Assembly: GCF_000758725.1 (NCBI RefSeq)
Contig: NZ_CP009428.1
Location: 248,001 to 312,000, forward strand
Reading direction: 5' to 3'
Source: Paenibacillus odorifer
Lineage (GTDB): Bacteria > Bacillota > Bacilli > Paenibacillales > Paenibacillaceae
DNA: 64,000 nt
This document shows positions 8,460 through 18,022 of this stretch, piece by piece. Positions within the stretch are counted from its first letter, which is position 1. Each line of letters begins with the position of its first letter. A model generated the notes under the pieces. That model searched no databases. It was given only the letters and a program-made list of their open reading frames with translations, and was not told where the DNA came from. A program made the position numbers and the translations under genes.

Positions 8460-8608
8460 ATATCGAATTGGCTAAGTGCAAATTACCAAGATGCTTTATC
8501 CATCTTTGCTTGGGTAGCGAGTATCAGCAACAAGCAAATTGAAAGCTGTCGTTCCTTTCGGTACAATCCATTCCAACATCGTATGATTCCATCAAAAAGG
8601 GTGATCAC

Positions 8609-9583
8609 TTGCGTAAAGATACCAAAACCATCGGCGAGGTGGCTAAGCTGCTGGGCACAACTATTAAAACCGTTCGTTATTATGACGATATCGATCTATT
8701 GAAACCATCCAGCCACAGCGAAGGCGGACACCGTTTATATACTCCTGAAGATATTTCCCGCCTGCGGCTGATCACAACGTTACGTTATTTGGATTTCGGC
8801 ATTGACGAGATTCGCCAAGTTATCGCTGGAGAAATCCAGCTCACTACAGCACTCAACTGGCAGATTGAAGCTTTGGAGACCCAGGTCAGTACGCTGACCA
8901 ATATGATTTCGATTCTGCGCCAAGCCCAAGAGCATGTCTCAACAGGTGATTCCATGGATTACATGAATGAGCTGGTGGACTCTTTGTCCATGAATGCTGA
9001 TAAGCGAACCCGGTTCATCTCCAGTAAAATAGAAGAAATACAGCCGCTCGGTCAATTGCCGTCCGAATGGCGGGATACCTTTTTATATTTGTTCAATAAA
9101 TATATTATGAATGAAGTCAAAGTGACAGCCGGACAAACCGTAGCTTGGAACGAACTGCAAGCACTTATGAACGATACACAGTACATGGAGGAGCTTGTCC
9201 GATTTGAGCTGCCTTTTTTCAATATGGTTAGACATCCCCGCGTTCCCGCTGCGGTTTGGATTCGAACGCTGGAGAATATCCGAATTCGGGTGGAAGCAGC
9301 CTTGCAACAAAAACTATCAGCAGACAGCGCTGTTGTACAGGCAATTGTTGAAGATTTTGTGATGATGTATGCAGGTCCAGAGCAGTTCCGCGATAAAGCC
9401 GCCTTTTTCCGCCAATATGCTCATTTGATGCAAACTGCTCCTACCGAACGGATAGAACGCTTTAATAAACTATGCTTGCTCCTCAATCCCAAATGGGATG
9501 TTATTGTGAGAGGCAACGCCTTGCTGATGGAAGGGCTAGAATGGAAGCTTGCGCAGGAGAATTCTCATTCCGCACCTTGTTGA
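8609..9583 (+). CDS. MerR-family transcription regulator with a long effector domain
   Basis: The product has 324 residues from a TTG start preceded by AAGGGTGA at good spacing. Residues about 6-75 are a MerR winged helix (TIGEVAKLLGTTIKTVRYYD and an R-L-Y-T-P phrase), followed by a coiled-coil helix about 80-115. The remaining 200 residues are helical and lack the cysteine pattern of metal-sensing MerR proteins, so a metal ligand is unlikely. It resembles MerR regulators with an unassigned C-terminal ligand domain. Its last 19 bases overlap the convergent lipase gene with no room for a terminator, so transcripts must run into each other. Confidence 0.9.
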   Translation: MRKDTKTIGEVAKLLGTTIKTVRYYDDIDLLKPSSHSEGGHRLYTPEDISRLRLITTLRYLDFGIDEIRQVIAGEIQLTTALNWQIEALETQVSTLTNMISILRQAQEHVSTGDSMDYMNELVDSLSMNADKRTRFISSKIEEIQPLGQLPSEWRDTFLYLFNKYIMNEVKVTAGQTVAWNELQALMNDTQYMEELVRFELPFFNMVRHPRVPAAVWIRTLENIRIRVEAALQQKLSADSAVVQAIVEDFVMMYAGPEQFRDKAAFFRQYAHLMQTAPTERIERFNKLCLLLNPKWDVIVRGNALLMEGLEWKLAQENSHSAPC

Positions 9584-11043
9584 AGTGTATACTTCGGATG
9601 GTCTCCCAGGTTGTTATTCAAATATTGCAAGGGCTGTCCTTTTAAATAATGGTCAAAAAAATCCAGCGTATACTCATTAATCAGCTCATGTGTTCCGCGC
9701 ACATCTACATCTTCCATCCATTCAAACAAGGGGGTAAGCAGATATAGATCTGAGAAGCTCATGTGCTTGCTGTGTTTGAAGGTCAGCCAATAGTTCCCGC
9801 CTGCAGTTACTGGCTCATACCGGGCGAATAGCTCATTATAGTAGGCTGTAATCTCTTTCCTATCCGTCCGTAGTGCGGCGATTTCAGCATCGCTGGTTTG
9901 GTCTACTCCTTTTAAGGTGTCATCGGCACTCATGAGCAGAAAAGGTTTCTTCAAGCCGTCTGCAGGAATCCGCTTTTCACCGTAAAGCACCCCATCCATA
10001 TCAATGCCTGCTTGAATTCTTTGATCCTCTATCAGCATCTGCACCGTTGTGGCTCCCCCAAAGGAATGACCGAACATGCCCATATGTTCAAGATCAATCC
10101 GGCCTGTAAACAGACCACTAGGATCGTCCGCAGATAAGGCCTCCATTTGATCCAGCACATACTTAGCATCTTCTACCCAGACTTCATTACGCCGATCCAT
10201 AAAAGAATACTTCATTTGCTCATAGCCTGTTTTTCCTTCTGAATCAAACTTCACCACAGACTTGTCTGGAAATACCGAAGCTACGCTGCTATAAGCATGT
10301 TCAATCCCTACGACAATATAGCCGTGGCTTACCAATTGCTCGACTTGAAAGGTGTTCTGATTCTTGTAGCCCATAAATCCATGCGAGAAAAGAAGCACCG
10401 GATATTTAGTTTCCGTATCTGCCAAACCGGCATTCGCAATAGCGTGGGTGTTGGCCAGTTTTAATCCTGAGAATAAAAACTCCGGCAATTGTAAAAATTC
10501 ATGCAGCCCTTCTATATACGGAGTAGGATCAGATAAATATGGCGCCGGGCTCCCTGTAGCCTCTGAACTTGCTGGATACCAGATTTGCACCATTAATTCG
10601 CGGGAGTCACCAGATGTTTCCGTGAACTTTTCTTCCCGTGCAGAATCGGTCCAATGGTAGGTGACGGTTCCTATCTTGTAAGGACCTGTGGGCTCCGCAA
10701 AAGAAAATACAGGGAACAGGAGGGGCAGAGCAATGGAAACGGTAGCATAAACCGCCCCAACTCCAGTCAGCACTAGTGTTTTCCAACGCCGTTGCGGTTT
10801 TCTTGCTGCCTTTGCTGCGGATCGGAAGAAAAGTCTTGTTCCGCCCACGATTGCCCACAGTGTGATCAGATACACTGGAATCATCGGCCACCGCAACCCT
10901 TCCACGAATGCATGGATAAGCAGTAAAGCAGTAGAAATCCCGCCGCCGATCAGCCACCCGCGCTGTGTTTTGGGCCGTCCTAAGGTTAGCCAACCCAACA
11001 ACAATACATTAAATAAGACAAGTGTGATTTCAAGTAATCTCAT
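9565..11043 (-). CDS. Membrane-anchored alpha/beta hydrolase, PAF-acetylhydrolase-like
   Basis: The product has 492 residues. The first about 110 contain four hydrophobic helices (about 3-22, 30-49, 53-73 and 88-112), a membrane anchor not found in the catalytic family itself. The catalytic region matches platelet-activating-factor acetylhydrolase type II. The nucleophile is in GHSFGG (Ser317), the acid candidate is Asp338 or Asp340 (IDMDG) and the histidine is in HSKHMSF (His424 or His427). An oxyanion-type SHGFMGYK lies around 210-217. It probably cleaves short acyl esters or oxidised lipids at the membrane. AAGGAGG lies 10 bases before the ATG. It is not linked to an operon. Confidence 0.85.
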   Translation of the reverse strand: MRLLEITLVLFNVLLLGWLTLGRPKTQRGWLIGGGISTALLLIHAFVEGLRWPMIPVYLITLWAIVGGTRLFFRSAAKAARKPQRRWKTLVLTGVGAVYATVSIALPLLFPVFSFAEPTGPYKIGTVTYHWTDSAREEKFTETSGDSRELMVQIWYPASSEATGSPAPYLSDPTPYIEGLHEFLQLPEFLFSGLKLANTHAIANAGLADTETKYPVLLFSHGFMGYKNQNTFQVEQLVSHGYIVVGIEHAYSSVASVFPDKSVVKFDSEGKTGYEQMKYSFMDRRNEVWVEDAKYVLDQMEALSADDPSGLFTGRIDLEHMGMFGHSFGGATTVQMLIEDQRIQAGIDMDGVLYGEKRIPADGLKKPFLLMSADDTLKGVDQTSDAEIAALRTDRKEITAYYNELFARYEPVTAGGNYWLTFKHSKHMSFSDLYLLTPLFEWMEDVDVRGTHELINEYTLDFFDHYLKGQPLQYLNNNLGDHPKYTLQQGAE

Positions 11044-11173
11044 AATCTATAATCCTCCTTGGTTTTCTTTTCTGGCTGCTGTACTGAATCCAAGTATAAA
11101 ACCTCCTGTTAGGGGAGAATCAATGCTCGCTGTGACTTCACTATATTTAGAGGATTATTTAAGATTTATAACA

Positions 11174-11206
11174 AGAAAAAAAAGAGACCGGGTTCGGTCT
11201 CTTTTA
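11174..11206 (-). terminator. Terminator of the GH4 sugar operon
   Basis: On the minus strand, 26 bp after the GH4 stop, the stem AAAGAGACCG / CGGTCTCTTT (loop AACC) is followed by nine T. Confidence 0.92.
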
Positions 11207-11231
11207 GTTATTTCTCGATAGGAGGTATGAA

Positions 11232-12542
11232 TTAATTCGCAAAAAAGTTCGGCAGGAACTCTTTATTAGCTTCCAGCATTTCGTCCAGCATCCGAATCGC
11301 TACGTCCACGGACGGAACAAGCGGGTGATGTGCGAGCGCCTGAAGGGCAAGGGCGCGGTCTCCGGTTACAGCGGCGTCAATCGCCAGCTGTTCATAGGTT
11401 TTGACAGCATGAATGAGTCCTTTAGCCATGGTTGGAATTTTGGTCAGTGGCAGAGGTAACGGGCCGTTTTTGGTGACCACGCAGTTCACCTCAATGCTGG
11501 CGTCATCTGGCAGGAAGTCCAATATGCCACGGTTAGCGACATTTAGGGTCTGAATGTCGTTTGATCCGTTATGAAGCGATCTCATGAGATTAACAGCTGC
11601 TTCTGAGTAAAAAGCACCGCCGCGCTGTTCCAACTGCTTCGGCTTCTCGCTTAGCTCTAGATTGCCATAAAGCTCGAAGAGCTCTTCTTCTACACGTTTA
11701 ACGACTTCAGCACGGTTAATGCCTTGTTTATGGGATTCTATCTGCTCTTCGAGCATGGCATCGGTCATATAGAAATATTTTAAATAGTATGAGGGCAGTG
11801 CATGAAGGGATTGCAGGAATTCCGGGTTCCATTCTCTTGCTGGTACGTTCTTAGCGCTGTAGCTGGTTGTATCTGCAAGCATATCGTCCAGCTTGTCTTC
11901 ACCTTCAACATCGATACGAGTAATCCAGTGCAAGTGGTTGAGGCCCACAAATTCGGCATATACACGGTCTGCTGCTACATTATATTTGGCAGAGACTTGC
12001 TTGATCAGGCCGATAGGTGCGTTGCACAGGCCAATACTTTTTACCTTAGAATATTTCAGAACGGCTTCGGTGACCATCCCAGCAGGGTTAGTGAAATTGA
12101 GCAGCCATGCGTTGGGAGCCAGTTCCTCGATATCACGGCATACATCCAGAATAACAGGGATGGTGCGCAGTGCTTTCATCATTCCCCCAGGACCTGTTGT
12201 TTCTTGGCCAATAACGCCATATTTGAGCGGAATCGACTCATCACGAGCACGGGCATCAAGCATGCCGACACGCATCTGAGTGCTGACGAAGTCGGCGCCT
12301 TCGATCGCTTTACGGCGGTCTGTTGTCAGATGAACCTCAATCGGAAGGCCGGATTTCTCCACCATACGTTTTGCCAAGTTACCTACAATATTCAGCTTGC
12401 GAAGACCAGGCTCAATATCTACAAGCCATAATTCGCGCACGGGAAGTTCTTTATAGTGAAGAATGAATCCCTCTACTAATTCTGGGGTATACGAAGAACC
12501 TCCACCGATAACTGCAATCTTTAATCCTTGGTTAGCTGCCAA
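11232..12542 (-). CDS. Glycoside hydrolase family 4, 6-phospho-beta-glucosidase type
   Basis: The product has 436 residues, the usual GH4 length. GH4 enzymes cleave 6-phospho-glycosides by an NAD- and Mn-dependent redox mechanism in the cytoplasm. The Rossmann motif GGGSSYTPEL (13-22) and TNPAG (151-155) are present, with metal-site Cys173-Asn174 (LCNAPIG) and His203 (GLNHLHW). The sequence is closest in motif to LicH/CelF. The start is TTG with AGGAGTGA upstream, 6 bp after the kinase stop, so it is the last gene of the operon. Unusually, the operon imports sugar by ABC transporter, not PTS, and supplies a kinase gene immediately upstream. Confidence 0.92.
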   Translation of the reverse strand: MAANQGLKIAVIGGGSSYTPELVEGFILHYKELPVRELWLVDIEPGLRKLNIVGNLAKRMVEKSGLPIEVHLTTDRRKAIEGADFVSTQMRVGMLDARARDESIPLKYGVIGQETTGPGGMMKALRTIPVILDVCRDIEELAPNAWLLNFTNPAGMVTEAVLKYSKVKSIGLCNAPIGLIKQVSAKYNVAADRVYAEFVGLNHLHWITRIDVEGEDKLDDMLADTTSYSAKNVPAREWNPEFLQSLHALPSYYLKYFYMTDAMLEEQIESHKQGINRAEVVKRVEEELFELYGNLELSEKPKQLEQRGGAFYSEAAVNLMRSLHNGSNDIQTLNVANRGILDFLPDDASIEVNCVVTKNGPLPLPLTKIPTMAKGLIHAVKTYEQLAIDAAVTGDRALALQALAHHPLVPSVDVAIRMLDEMLEANKEFLPNFFAN

Positions 12543-12548
12543 GATTAA

Positions 12549-13544
12549 TCACTCCTGTCTTGTAGTTTGTTTGATCGATTCATAATCCTGAAATTTCCGC
12601 ATTTTCTCATATACTTCACTACTAATGGTCAACCCATCTTGATCCATAGCTGACCATACTGCACCGACTACAGGCTCTGTGGCAAGGGTAACCACGGTTG
12701 CCTGAGGGGCTGCAGCGTGTACAGCTTTCTCGATAGGCTGGCGAATCCAACCGCGATCCCCTCGGGTTAGCAGACTTCCTGCCAGCACCACATCGAAGGT
12801 CTCCTGCTCCATGCCTAGCTTGTGAATGATAGCTGCCGCAGACTTACCTAGTTCAACCCCTTGCCGATGTAAAATCTCCAATGCTACGGCATCTCCTTCA
12901 GCTGCTGCTTCAAAGAGCAGGCGGGCAACATTTACAGGTACTTTTTTCCAATGATCGAGGAAATCGTGAAACATATGCCCAACTTCCTCATAACCTAGCA
13001 TTTTTAGCAGTAAGCCTGTTAATAGGGTGGGCTGTTCCCGGCCGTCCCAAGCTCGGATAACGGAACGAAACACCTCAATATTGAGTGCGCCACCCCCGCC
13101 AAAATCACCGTACATATAGTCAAAGCCGCCGCATTGATAATGCTCTCCCTGCAGGTTTCTGCCTGCTGAATTGGTGCCGGTGCCGCAGATGAGCGCGACA
13201 CCATAAGGGCGATTCGTTCCGGCGCGTAGACCGATCATAGTGTCACAGTTAATGGTGTATTTGGTGAATCCTATCTGGCGTATCATCGGATGGAGAATAG
13301 CATAGTCGGCCTCGCGATCAGCACCGGCAAGTCCGAGATAGGTATGCTGGATGTCTTCCAACCGGAGTCCGGCTTCAGCCAGCGCCCCGAATGTGGCCTC
13401 TTGAATACTGTTGGCGGCCTCAAGGGCGCCTGTCTGGTGGTTGCCGTTACCACTCTTGCCTTTGCCAAGAACATTGCCATGTTCATCGCTTAGCAGAGCA
13501 TAGGTTTTCGTGCCTCCCCCATCGATCCCCAAGTAGTAAGTCAA
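12549..13544 (-). CDS. BadF/BadG-type sugar kinase (N-acetylglucosamine-kinase-like)
   Basis: The product has 331 residues and an actin-like ATPase fold. The phosphate-1 motif is DGGGTKT (8-14), and GLAGADRE, CGTGTNS and GDFGGGG follow in family order. Members such as NagK and MurK phosphorylate amino sugars. It lies between LacI and GH4 in the sugar operon, so it probably phosphorylates the imported sugar or a cleavage product. If it acts on the intact disaccharide it would make the 6-phospho substrate that GH4 needs. That step is inference. Confidence 0.88.
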   Translation of the reverse strand: MTYYLGIDGGGTKTYALLSDEHGNVLGKGKSGNGNHQTGALEAANSIQEATFGALAEAGLRLEDIQHTYLGLAGADREADYAILHPMIRQIGFTKYTINCDTMIGLRAGTNRPYGVALICGTGTNSAGRNLQGEHYQCGGFDYMYGDFGGGGALNIEVFRSVIRAWDGREQPTLLTGLLLKMLGYEEVGHMFHDFLDHWKKVPVNVARLLFEAAAEGDAVALEILHRQGVELGKSAAAIIHKLGMEQETFDVVLAGSLLTRGDRGWIRQPIEKAVHAAAPQATVVTLATEPVVGAVWSAMDQDGLTISSEVYEKMRKFQDYESIKQTTRQE

Positions 13545-13574
13545 TGGTCGTCACTCCTAGTGTATAAATTTAAT

Positions 13575-14564
13575 CTACTCAGCTCCGGTAGATTCACGTA
13601 CGATAAGTTCAGGATCAATCCGCATCCCGGCCCCACGTTTCATCTTTCCAGAGATGCGTTTGAGCAGCATATCCGCGGCTGCCAGCCCGATTTTGTCCGC
13701 AGGCTGACGTATTGTTGTCAGATGTGGATGAAGCTGTGAAGCAATATAATGATCGTCATAGCCGACCACTGCCACCTCTTCGGGTACCTGAATGCCCGCT
13801 TCCATCAGGGCATTGATGACTCCAAGCGCGATATTGTCATCCCCGGCGAAGACGGCGGTGGGCAGCTTTCCTTCCTTCAGCCAACGTTTGCAGGTATCGT
13901 ATCCCATCCCAATATCGAAATCACCAGGCACGATCTCAAAGGGGGCCAGCCCTTGTTCCTGAAGCGCCTGTAGAAATCCACTGCGCCGCTCCCGCGTACT
14001 CCGGAACATTTCCTGACCGCAGAGATGAGCGATTGAAGTGTGTCCCAGCTCCAGTAGATGACGCGTAGCTGCGTATCCCCCCTTGAAGTTGTCGATCGTG
14101 ATGGAGTAGGTATCATTTTCGGGCTTCTGATTATCTATCAGCACATAAGGGATACCCCGCCGTTTTAACTCCACAATATAATTGTCCTCTTCCATCGGAG
14201 AGAGCAAAATTAAACCGTCTACACGATCCTCCTGAATTAAATAATGGCTATCATCCGATTCGATGCCTGTTGAGATGGATATGGCTAAAAAATAACCATG
14301 CATCGCTAATATTTCATTCAGCTCTTTGACCACTGCGTCAAAAAAGGAATCTTGCAGGGTAGTGACAATAATGCCGATAATTCCCGTCTTACCGCTTGCC
14401 AGACTGCGTGCCGCAGCATTAGGGCGGTAATCCAGCTCTTTAATTGCCTCCAGCACCTTTTGGCGATTATTCTCGCGTACCGATTCGGCCCCATTTAACA
14501 CCCGGGATACGGTTACAACGGATAATCCGGATTTTTTGGCTACATCAAAAATACTAACTTTCAT
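13575..14564 (-). CDS. LacI-family regulator of the GH4 sugar operon
   Basis: The product has 329 residues. The helix-turn-helix at about 3-22 (IFDVAKKSGLSVVTVSRVL) and hinge at about 47-58 are followed by a periplasmic-binding-like effector domain. GGAG lies 8 bases before the ATG. It sits inside the operon it presumably controls, between the binding-protein gene and the kinase. Its likely operators are the palindromes at 17926-17953 and 18001-18022 in front of the first permease gene. Confidence 0.93.
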   Translation of the reverse strand: MKVSIFDVAKKSGLSVVTVSRVLNGAESVRENNRQKVLEAIKELDYRPNAAARSLASGKTGIIGIIVTTLQDSFFDAVVKELNEILAMHGYFLAISISTGIESDDSHYLIQEDRVDGLILLSPMEEDNYIVELKRRGIPYVLIDNQKPENDTYSITIDNFKGGYAATRHLLELGHTSIAHLCGQEMFRSTRERRSGFLQALQEQGLAPFEIVPGDFDIGMGYDTCKRWLKEGKLPTAVFAGDDNIALGVINALMEAGIQVPEEVAVVGYDDHYIASQLHPHLTTIRQPADKIGLAAADMLLKRISGKMKRGAGMRIDPELIVRESTGAE

Positions 14565-14655
14565 CTTTAATTCTCCTCACGGCAGATTTTCCGATCCTGT
14601 TTTCTACTTTCAGTATACAGGGTTGGCAGACTGTCCGCTAAACGTATGATTTCAC

Positions 14656-14692
14656 GCAGGTATACCGTCCCTAAAGGGGGCGGTATACCTGC
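14656..14692 (-). other. Intercistronic stem-loop after the binding-protein gene
   Basis: A perfect 12-bp stem (GCAGGTATACCG / CGGTATACCTGC), extended inside by C/G pairs, starts 8 bases after the stop. No T-run follows. It more likely protects the 3' end of the upstream message than terminates transcription. Confidence 0.8.
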
Positions 14693-14699
14693 CAAACAG

Positions 14700-16085
14700 T
14701 TATCGCTGAATGATCTCTGTAACCTTCTTCTGAATCGTCGCCATCACCTCTTCAACCGTCTTATGTCCAGTTTCTACTGGCTGCAATTCATTAATGAACA
14801 TGTCATTAATTTGCGAGTAGTTGGTGATTAAGTGGTTATAGGATTCGAAGCCGTAGTTAACAGCACCCTCGTAGACATTTTTGATATCCTGTGGATCGAT
14901 ACCTTCAAAATGTTTATAGTAAGCTTCTGCAGCTTCGGTGTTGACTGGTGGGTTACCGCCACTAAGCTCAATGGATTTCTCTTGCACTTCGCTTGTGATC
15001 AGGTATTTGATCCATTCAAAAGCTTCCTTCGGATGTTTGGAGTCCTTCAAGATCAGCAGCGGATCGACATAAAGGGTGCTGCGTACCTTTTCGTTTCCTC
15101 CCCATGGTACAGCGGCTACGCCAATTTTGAAGGGGAAGTCATTTGCACCTGCAAGGTTCCATGAGCCTCCGATAGACATGCCGATTTTACCAGCAACAAA
15201 GGGATCGCCGTTCTGTCCAGCTACACTTTTGCTCCATTCGGAAGAAGGAGAGACTTTATCCTTAAAGACAAGATCAAAAAGCTTGTTGTAGGCAGCGATC
15301 ACTTCAGGGGAGTCAAAATAAGTCTCGGAAGGCACGCCGCCATTAGTCCATGTATCTTCTGAGTAAGGCTCCGCTCCAAAATATAACGGCCGCATATCGC
15401 GTTCGGACCAAGTGAAGTCTACGCCATATTGAGTTTTGGCGATATCATCGGATACAAGCGTCATTTGTTTAGCTTCGTCGACCATTTTTTCAAACGTCCA
15501 GCTCTTATCTTCATAATCGCTTGTTGGATAAGTCAGTTTGGCAGCATCAAACATGTCTTTGTTATAGAGCATTAAGGTGACATACATATTGACCGGGATG
15601 CCGTAAGTGTGATCTTTAACCTTGTAGATACCCATTAGATTCTCTGGGATACTATAATCCTCTGCCTTGAAACCATCCTCTTTCATAAGGTCGGTCATAT
15701 CGAACAACATACCCTTATTGTAGTATTCTGCGAAACCTCCATACCCCCAGTGACTTGTCACGTCGGGCGATTTGCCGCCGGCAATTAGCGTTTGCAGCTT
15801 GCTGTCGAACTGCTCATAAGGCGCTTTTTCCACTTTCACTTTAATATTCGGATGCAGCTTCTCGAAATCAGGGATTAATTTTTCGACAAATGTGCGGTCT
15901 TCTGAATCTATTGTGTAATGGGTAATTGTTACCGTTTCTGCTTTGCCTCCAGAATTAGTAGAGTCACCGTTTCCTCCAGATAGGGCGTTACCCGCCGATT
16001 TGCCGCCGCTACAGCCTGATAAGGCTAGAACAACGAGCATGGTAGCTGCAAGTAAAAGCGCAATACTTTTCCTGTTCTTGTTCAT
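14700..16085 (-). CDS. Sugar ABC transporter, solute-binding lipoprotein (family 1)
   Basis: The product has 461 residues. A lipoprotein signal ends at the lipobox LSGC with Cys25, followed by a Gly/Ser/Asn linker. The rest is a bacterial family 1 extracellular binding protein (MalE/UgpB type) with a TRP/TYP-rich central region and HPKEAFEWIKYL near residue 360. It captures the sugar outside the membrane and delivers it to the two permeases encoded upstream. No ATPase gene is in the operon, as is common in Firmicutes that share MsmX. Ligand identity is unknown; the GH4 enzyme suggests a beta-glucoside. Confidence 0.93.
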   Translation of the reverse strand: MNKNRKSIALLLAATMLVVLALSGCSGGKSAGNALSGGNGDSTNSGGKAETVTITHYTIDSEDRTFVEKLIPDFEKLHPNIKVKVEKAPYEQFDSKLQTLIAGGKSPDVTSHWGYGGFAEYYNKGMLFDMTDLMKEDGFKAEDYSIPENLMGIYKVKDHTYGIPVNMYVTLMLYNKDMFDAAKLTYPTSDYEDKSWTFEKMVDEAKQMTLVSDDIAKTQYGVDFTWSERDMRPLYFGAEPYSEDTWTNGGVPSETYFDSPEVIAAYNKLFDLVFKDKVSPSSEWSKSVAGQNGDPFVAGKIGMSIGGSWNLAGANDFPFKIGVAAVPWGGNEKVRSTLYVDPLLILKDSKHPKEAFEWIKYLITSEVQEKSIELSGGNPPVNTEAAEAYYKHFEGIDPQDIKNVYEGAVNYGFESYNHLITNYSQINDMFINELQPVETGHKTVEEVMATIQKKVTEIIQR

Positions 16086-16137
16086 TAGCTAAACCCTCCA
16101 TGATTTCAAGTATATTTGGCCGCCGGATGGCGGATTA

Positions 16138-17016
16138 TTACTTAATCCCTGTAAGTACAATCCCTTCGACGAACTGTTTCTGGGCTACAGCAAACAGCGT
16201 AACGATTGGGACCATAGCTAGAACCGAAGCAACCATTAGCAGATGCCAAGGTGGAATGCGGAACCTCGATGAGGTAAGAGAAGCCATCCCGACGGGTAGC
16301 GTGAACTTATCTGATGAGCTTAAGTAAAGCACTGGCGTAAGCAGATCATTCCAGTTGTAGATAAAAGCAAAGATAGCTACGGTCGCAAGTGCAGGTTTGG
16401 AGAGTGGGATTGCTATGGTAGCCCACATCCGTATTTCACCACAGCCATCAATGCGTCCGGCATCAAACAGCTCTTCAGGCAATGTGGAGAAGAATTGGCG
16501 CAGCAGAAAAATATTATAGGCTGAGCCGAAGAAAGCAGGCACGATCAGGGGTAAAAAGGTATCTATCCAGTTCATTTGCGAAAAGAGTACAAATTGCGGA
16601 ATCATAATGGCCGGATAGGGTAACATCATGGTGCTCAGCAGCAGGATGAACCACACCTGATTACCTGTACCTCTGAATCTGGCGAATCCATAGGCAACCA
16701 GCGCCGAAGAAATCAAGGTTCCCACAACACTAAAGCCGGCGATAATCAGACTGTTTTTATAAAGAGTACCGAACTGCAGGGTATCAAATATTTCTGTGTA
16801 ATTGCTCCACTGCCAGCTCTCCGGAAGAAAGGTGGGTGGGAACTTCAGCATCTCGCGTTTGGACTTAAGTGAAGTGGAGACCATGAAGAACAAAGGAAGC
16901 AGCATCAGAAATGTTGTAACTACTAGAGTAATAAAGCTGAAAATCTTAACAGGCTCCGCTTTCCGGCGGCGTTTTGTTCCTTTAGTCCGGGGGCTTAGCG
17001 CTCTGACTGTACTCAT
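16138..17016 (-). CDS. Sugar ABC transporter permease (MalG type)
   Basis: The product has 292 residues and six membrane helices, with the EAA loop around 195-215 (EELFDAGRIDGCG...PLSKPA) that contacts the ATPase. The N-terminus is basic and cytoplasmic. Its first four bases overlap the stop of the MalF-type permease, implying coupled translation. Confidence 0.95.
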   Translation of the reverse strand: MSTVRALSPRTKGTKRRRKAEPVKIFSFITLVVTTFLMLLPLFFMVSTSLKSKREMLKFPPTFLPESWQWSNYTEIFDTLQFGTLYKNSLIIAGFSVVGTLISSALVAYGFARFRGTGNQVWFILLLSTMMLPYPAIMIPQFVLFSQMNWIDTFLPLIVPAFFGSAYNIFLLRQFFSTLPEELFDAGRIDGCGEIRMWATIAIPLSKPALATVAIFAFIYNWNDLLTPVLYLSSSDKFTLPVGMASLTSSRFRIPPWHLLMVASVLAMVPIVTLFAVAQKQFVEGIVLTGIK

Positions 17017-17906
17017 TTGCGTCCGCCTCCTTCATAGTGAACATAACGGTTAGACAATTTCATAATTAGTGCGGTGCAGAGCATAACTACGATAAGGAGC
17101 ACCCATGCCAAGGCTGAGGAATAACCGGCACGATATTCTTTGAAAGCGCTGGTGTAGAGATTATAGACATAGAACCAGGTAGAGTAATTCGGCCCCCCTT
17201 GAGTCATGACAAAAGCTTGGGTAAAGACTTGGAAGGAATCAATCAGTCCCATAATCAGTTGGAAGAGCAGCACGGGAGAGATCATCGGTAAGGTAATGTT
17301 CAGGAAGATTCTGAAGCGCCCGGCACCGTCAAGGTTAGCGGCTTCGATCAAGCTAGCCGGTACGCCTTGCAGACCTGCGAGGAATAAAATCATTCCTGAG
17401 CCTGCTGTCCAGAAAGTCATGATGATCAAGGCATATAGTGCAGTGTCTGGGTTCATCAGCCAAGCCGGTCCATGAATGCCGAACCAGGAAAGGATGTAAT
17501 TGAAGAGCCCGATCTGCGGGTTAAAGATCCAGTACCACAGCAGGGACATGGCCACGCCGGATACCATGCTTGGAAAATACATTGCTGTTCTGAAAAAGCC
17601 GCGCAAAGGAATGGTCTGGTGGAGCAATAGCGCAAAGCCAAGACCGAGTGCAAGCTGGATAGGTACACCGATGAAGGTATATCTCAGCGTGACAACCACT
17701 GATTTCCAGAACAGGTCATTGTGAAACATCTCTGTGTAGTTAGCGAGCCCGATAAATTTAGGTGGGTGTATGATGTCATAATCAGTAAAGCTGAAGTAAA
17801 GCGATGATAAGATAGGATAAAGGGCGAATACTAGGAAGCCGATAATCCAAGGGGAAATGAACAGATACATGTAGAACGTCTGCCGCCTGTTCTCGCGATT
17901 GATCAT
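17013..17906 (-). CDS. Sugar ABC transporter permease (MalF type)
   Basis: The product has 297 residues and six membrane helices, with an EAA loop ASLIEAANLDGAG...PMISPV. It is the first gene of the operon, which then runs MalG-type permease, binding protein, LacI, kinase, GH4. Two LacI-type palindromes lie 20 and 95 bp upstream. Confidence 0.95.
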   Translation of the reverse strand: MINRENRRQTFYMYLFISPWIIGFLVFALYPILSSLYFSFTDYDIIHPPKFIGLANYTEMFHNDLFWKSVVVTLRYTFIGVPIQLALGLGFALLLHQTIPLRGFFRTAMYFPSMVSGVAMSLLWYWIFNPQIGLFNYILSWFGIHGPAWLMNPDTALYALIIMTFWTAGSGMILFLAGLQGVPASLIEAANLDGAGRFRIFLNITLPMISPVLLFQLIMGLIDSFQVFTQAFVMTQGGPNYSTWFYVYNLYTSAFKEYRAGYSSALAWVLLIVVMLCTALIMKLSNRYVHYEGGGRK

Positions 17907-17925
17907 GACACACCAACCTCTCGTT

Positions 17926-17953
17926 TTAAAAGTATAAGCGCTTTAACTTTTAA
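17926..17953. promoter_or_regulatory. 28-bp palindromic operator centred on AAGCGCTT
   Basis: The half sites TTAAAAGTATAAGC and GCTTTAACTTTTAA are complementary except at two positions. The central CG is typical of LacI-family operators. It is 20 bp before the first permease gene, in the 5' untranslated or promoter region. Confidence 0.75.
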
Positions 17954-18000
17954 TCAAACTAACACTATTAATTAGCAATAATACTAGGCGCCTAGAGATT

Positions 18001-18022
18001 AAAGTTTAACCGCTTTAACTTT
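18001..18022. promoter_or_regulatory. Second LacI-type operator
   Basis: AAAGTTTAACCGCTTTAACT continuing to TT is an imperfect palindrome sharing CGCTTTAACTTT with the 17926 site. The centres are about 72 bp apart, suitable for looping. Between them CTAGGCGCCTAG (17984-17995) is a separate perfect palindrome of unknown role. Confidence 0.65.
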
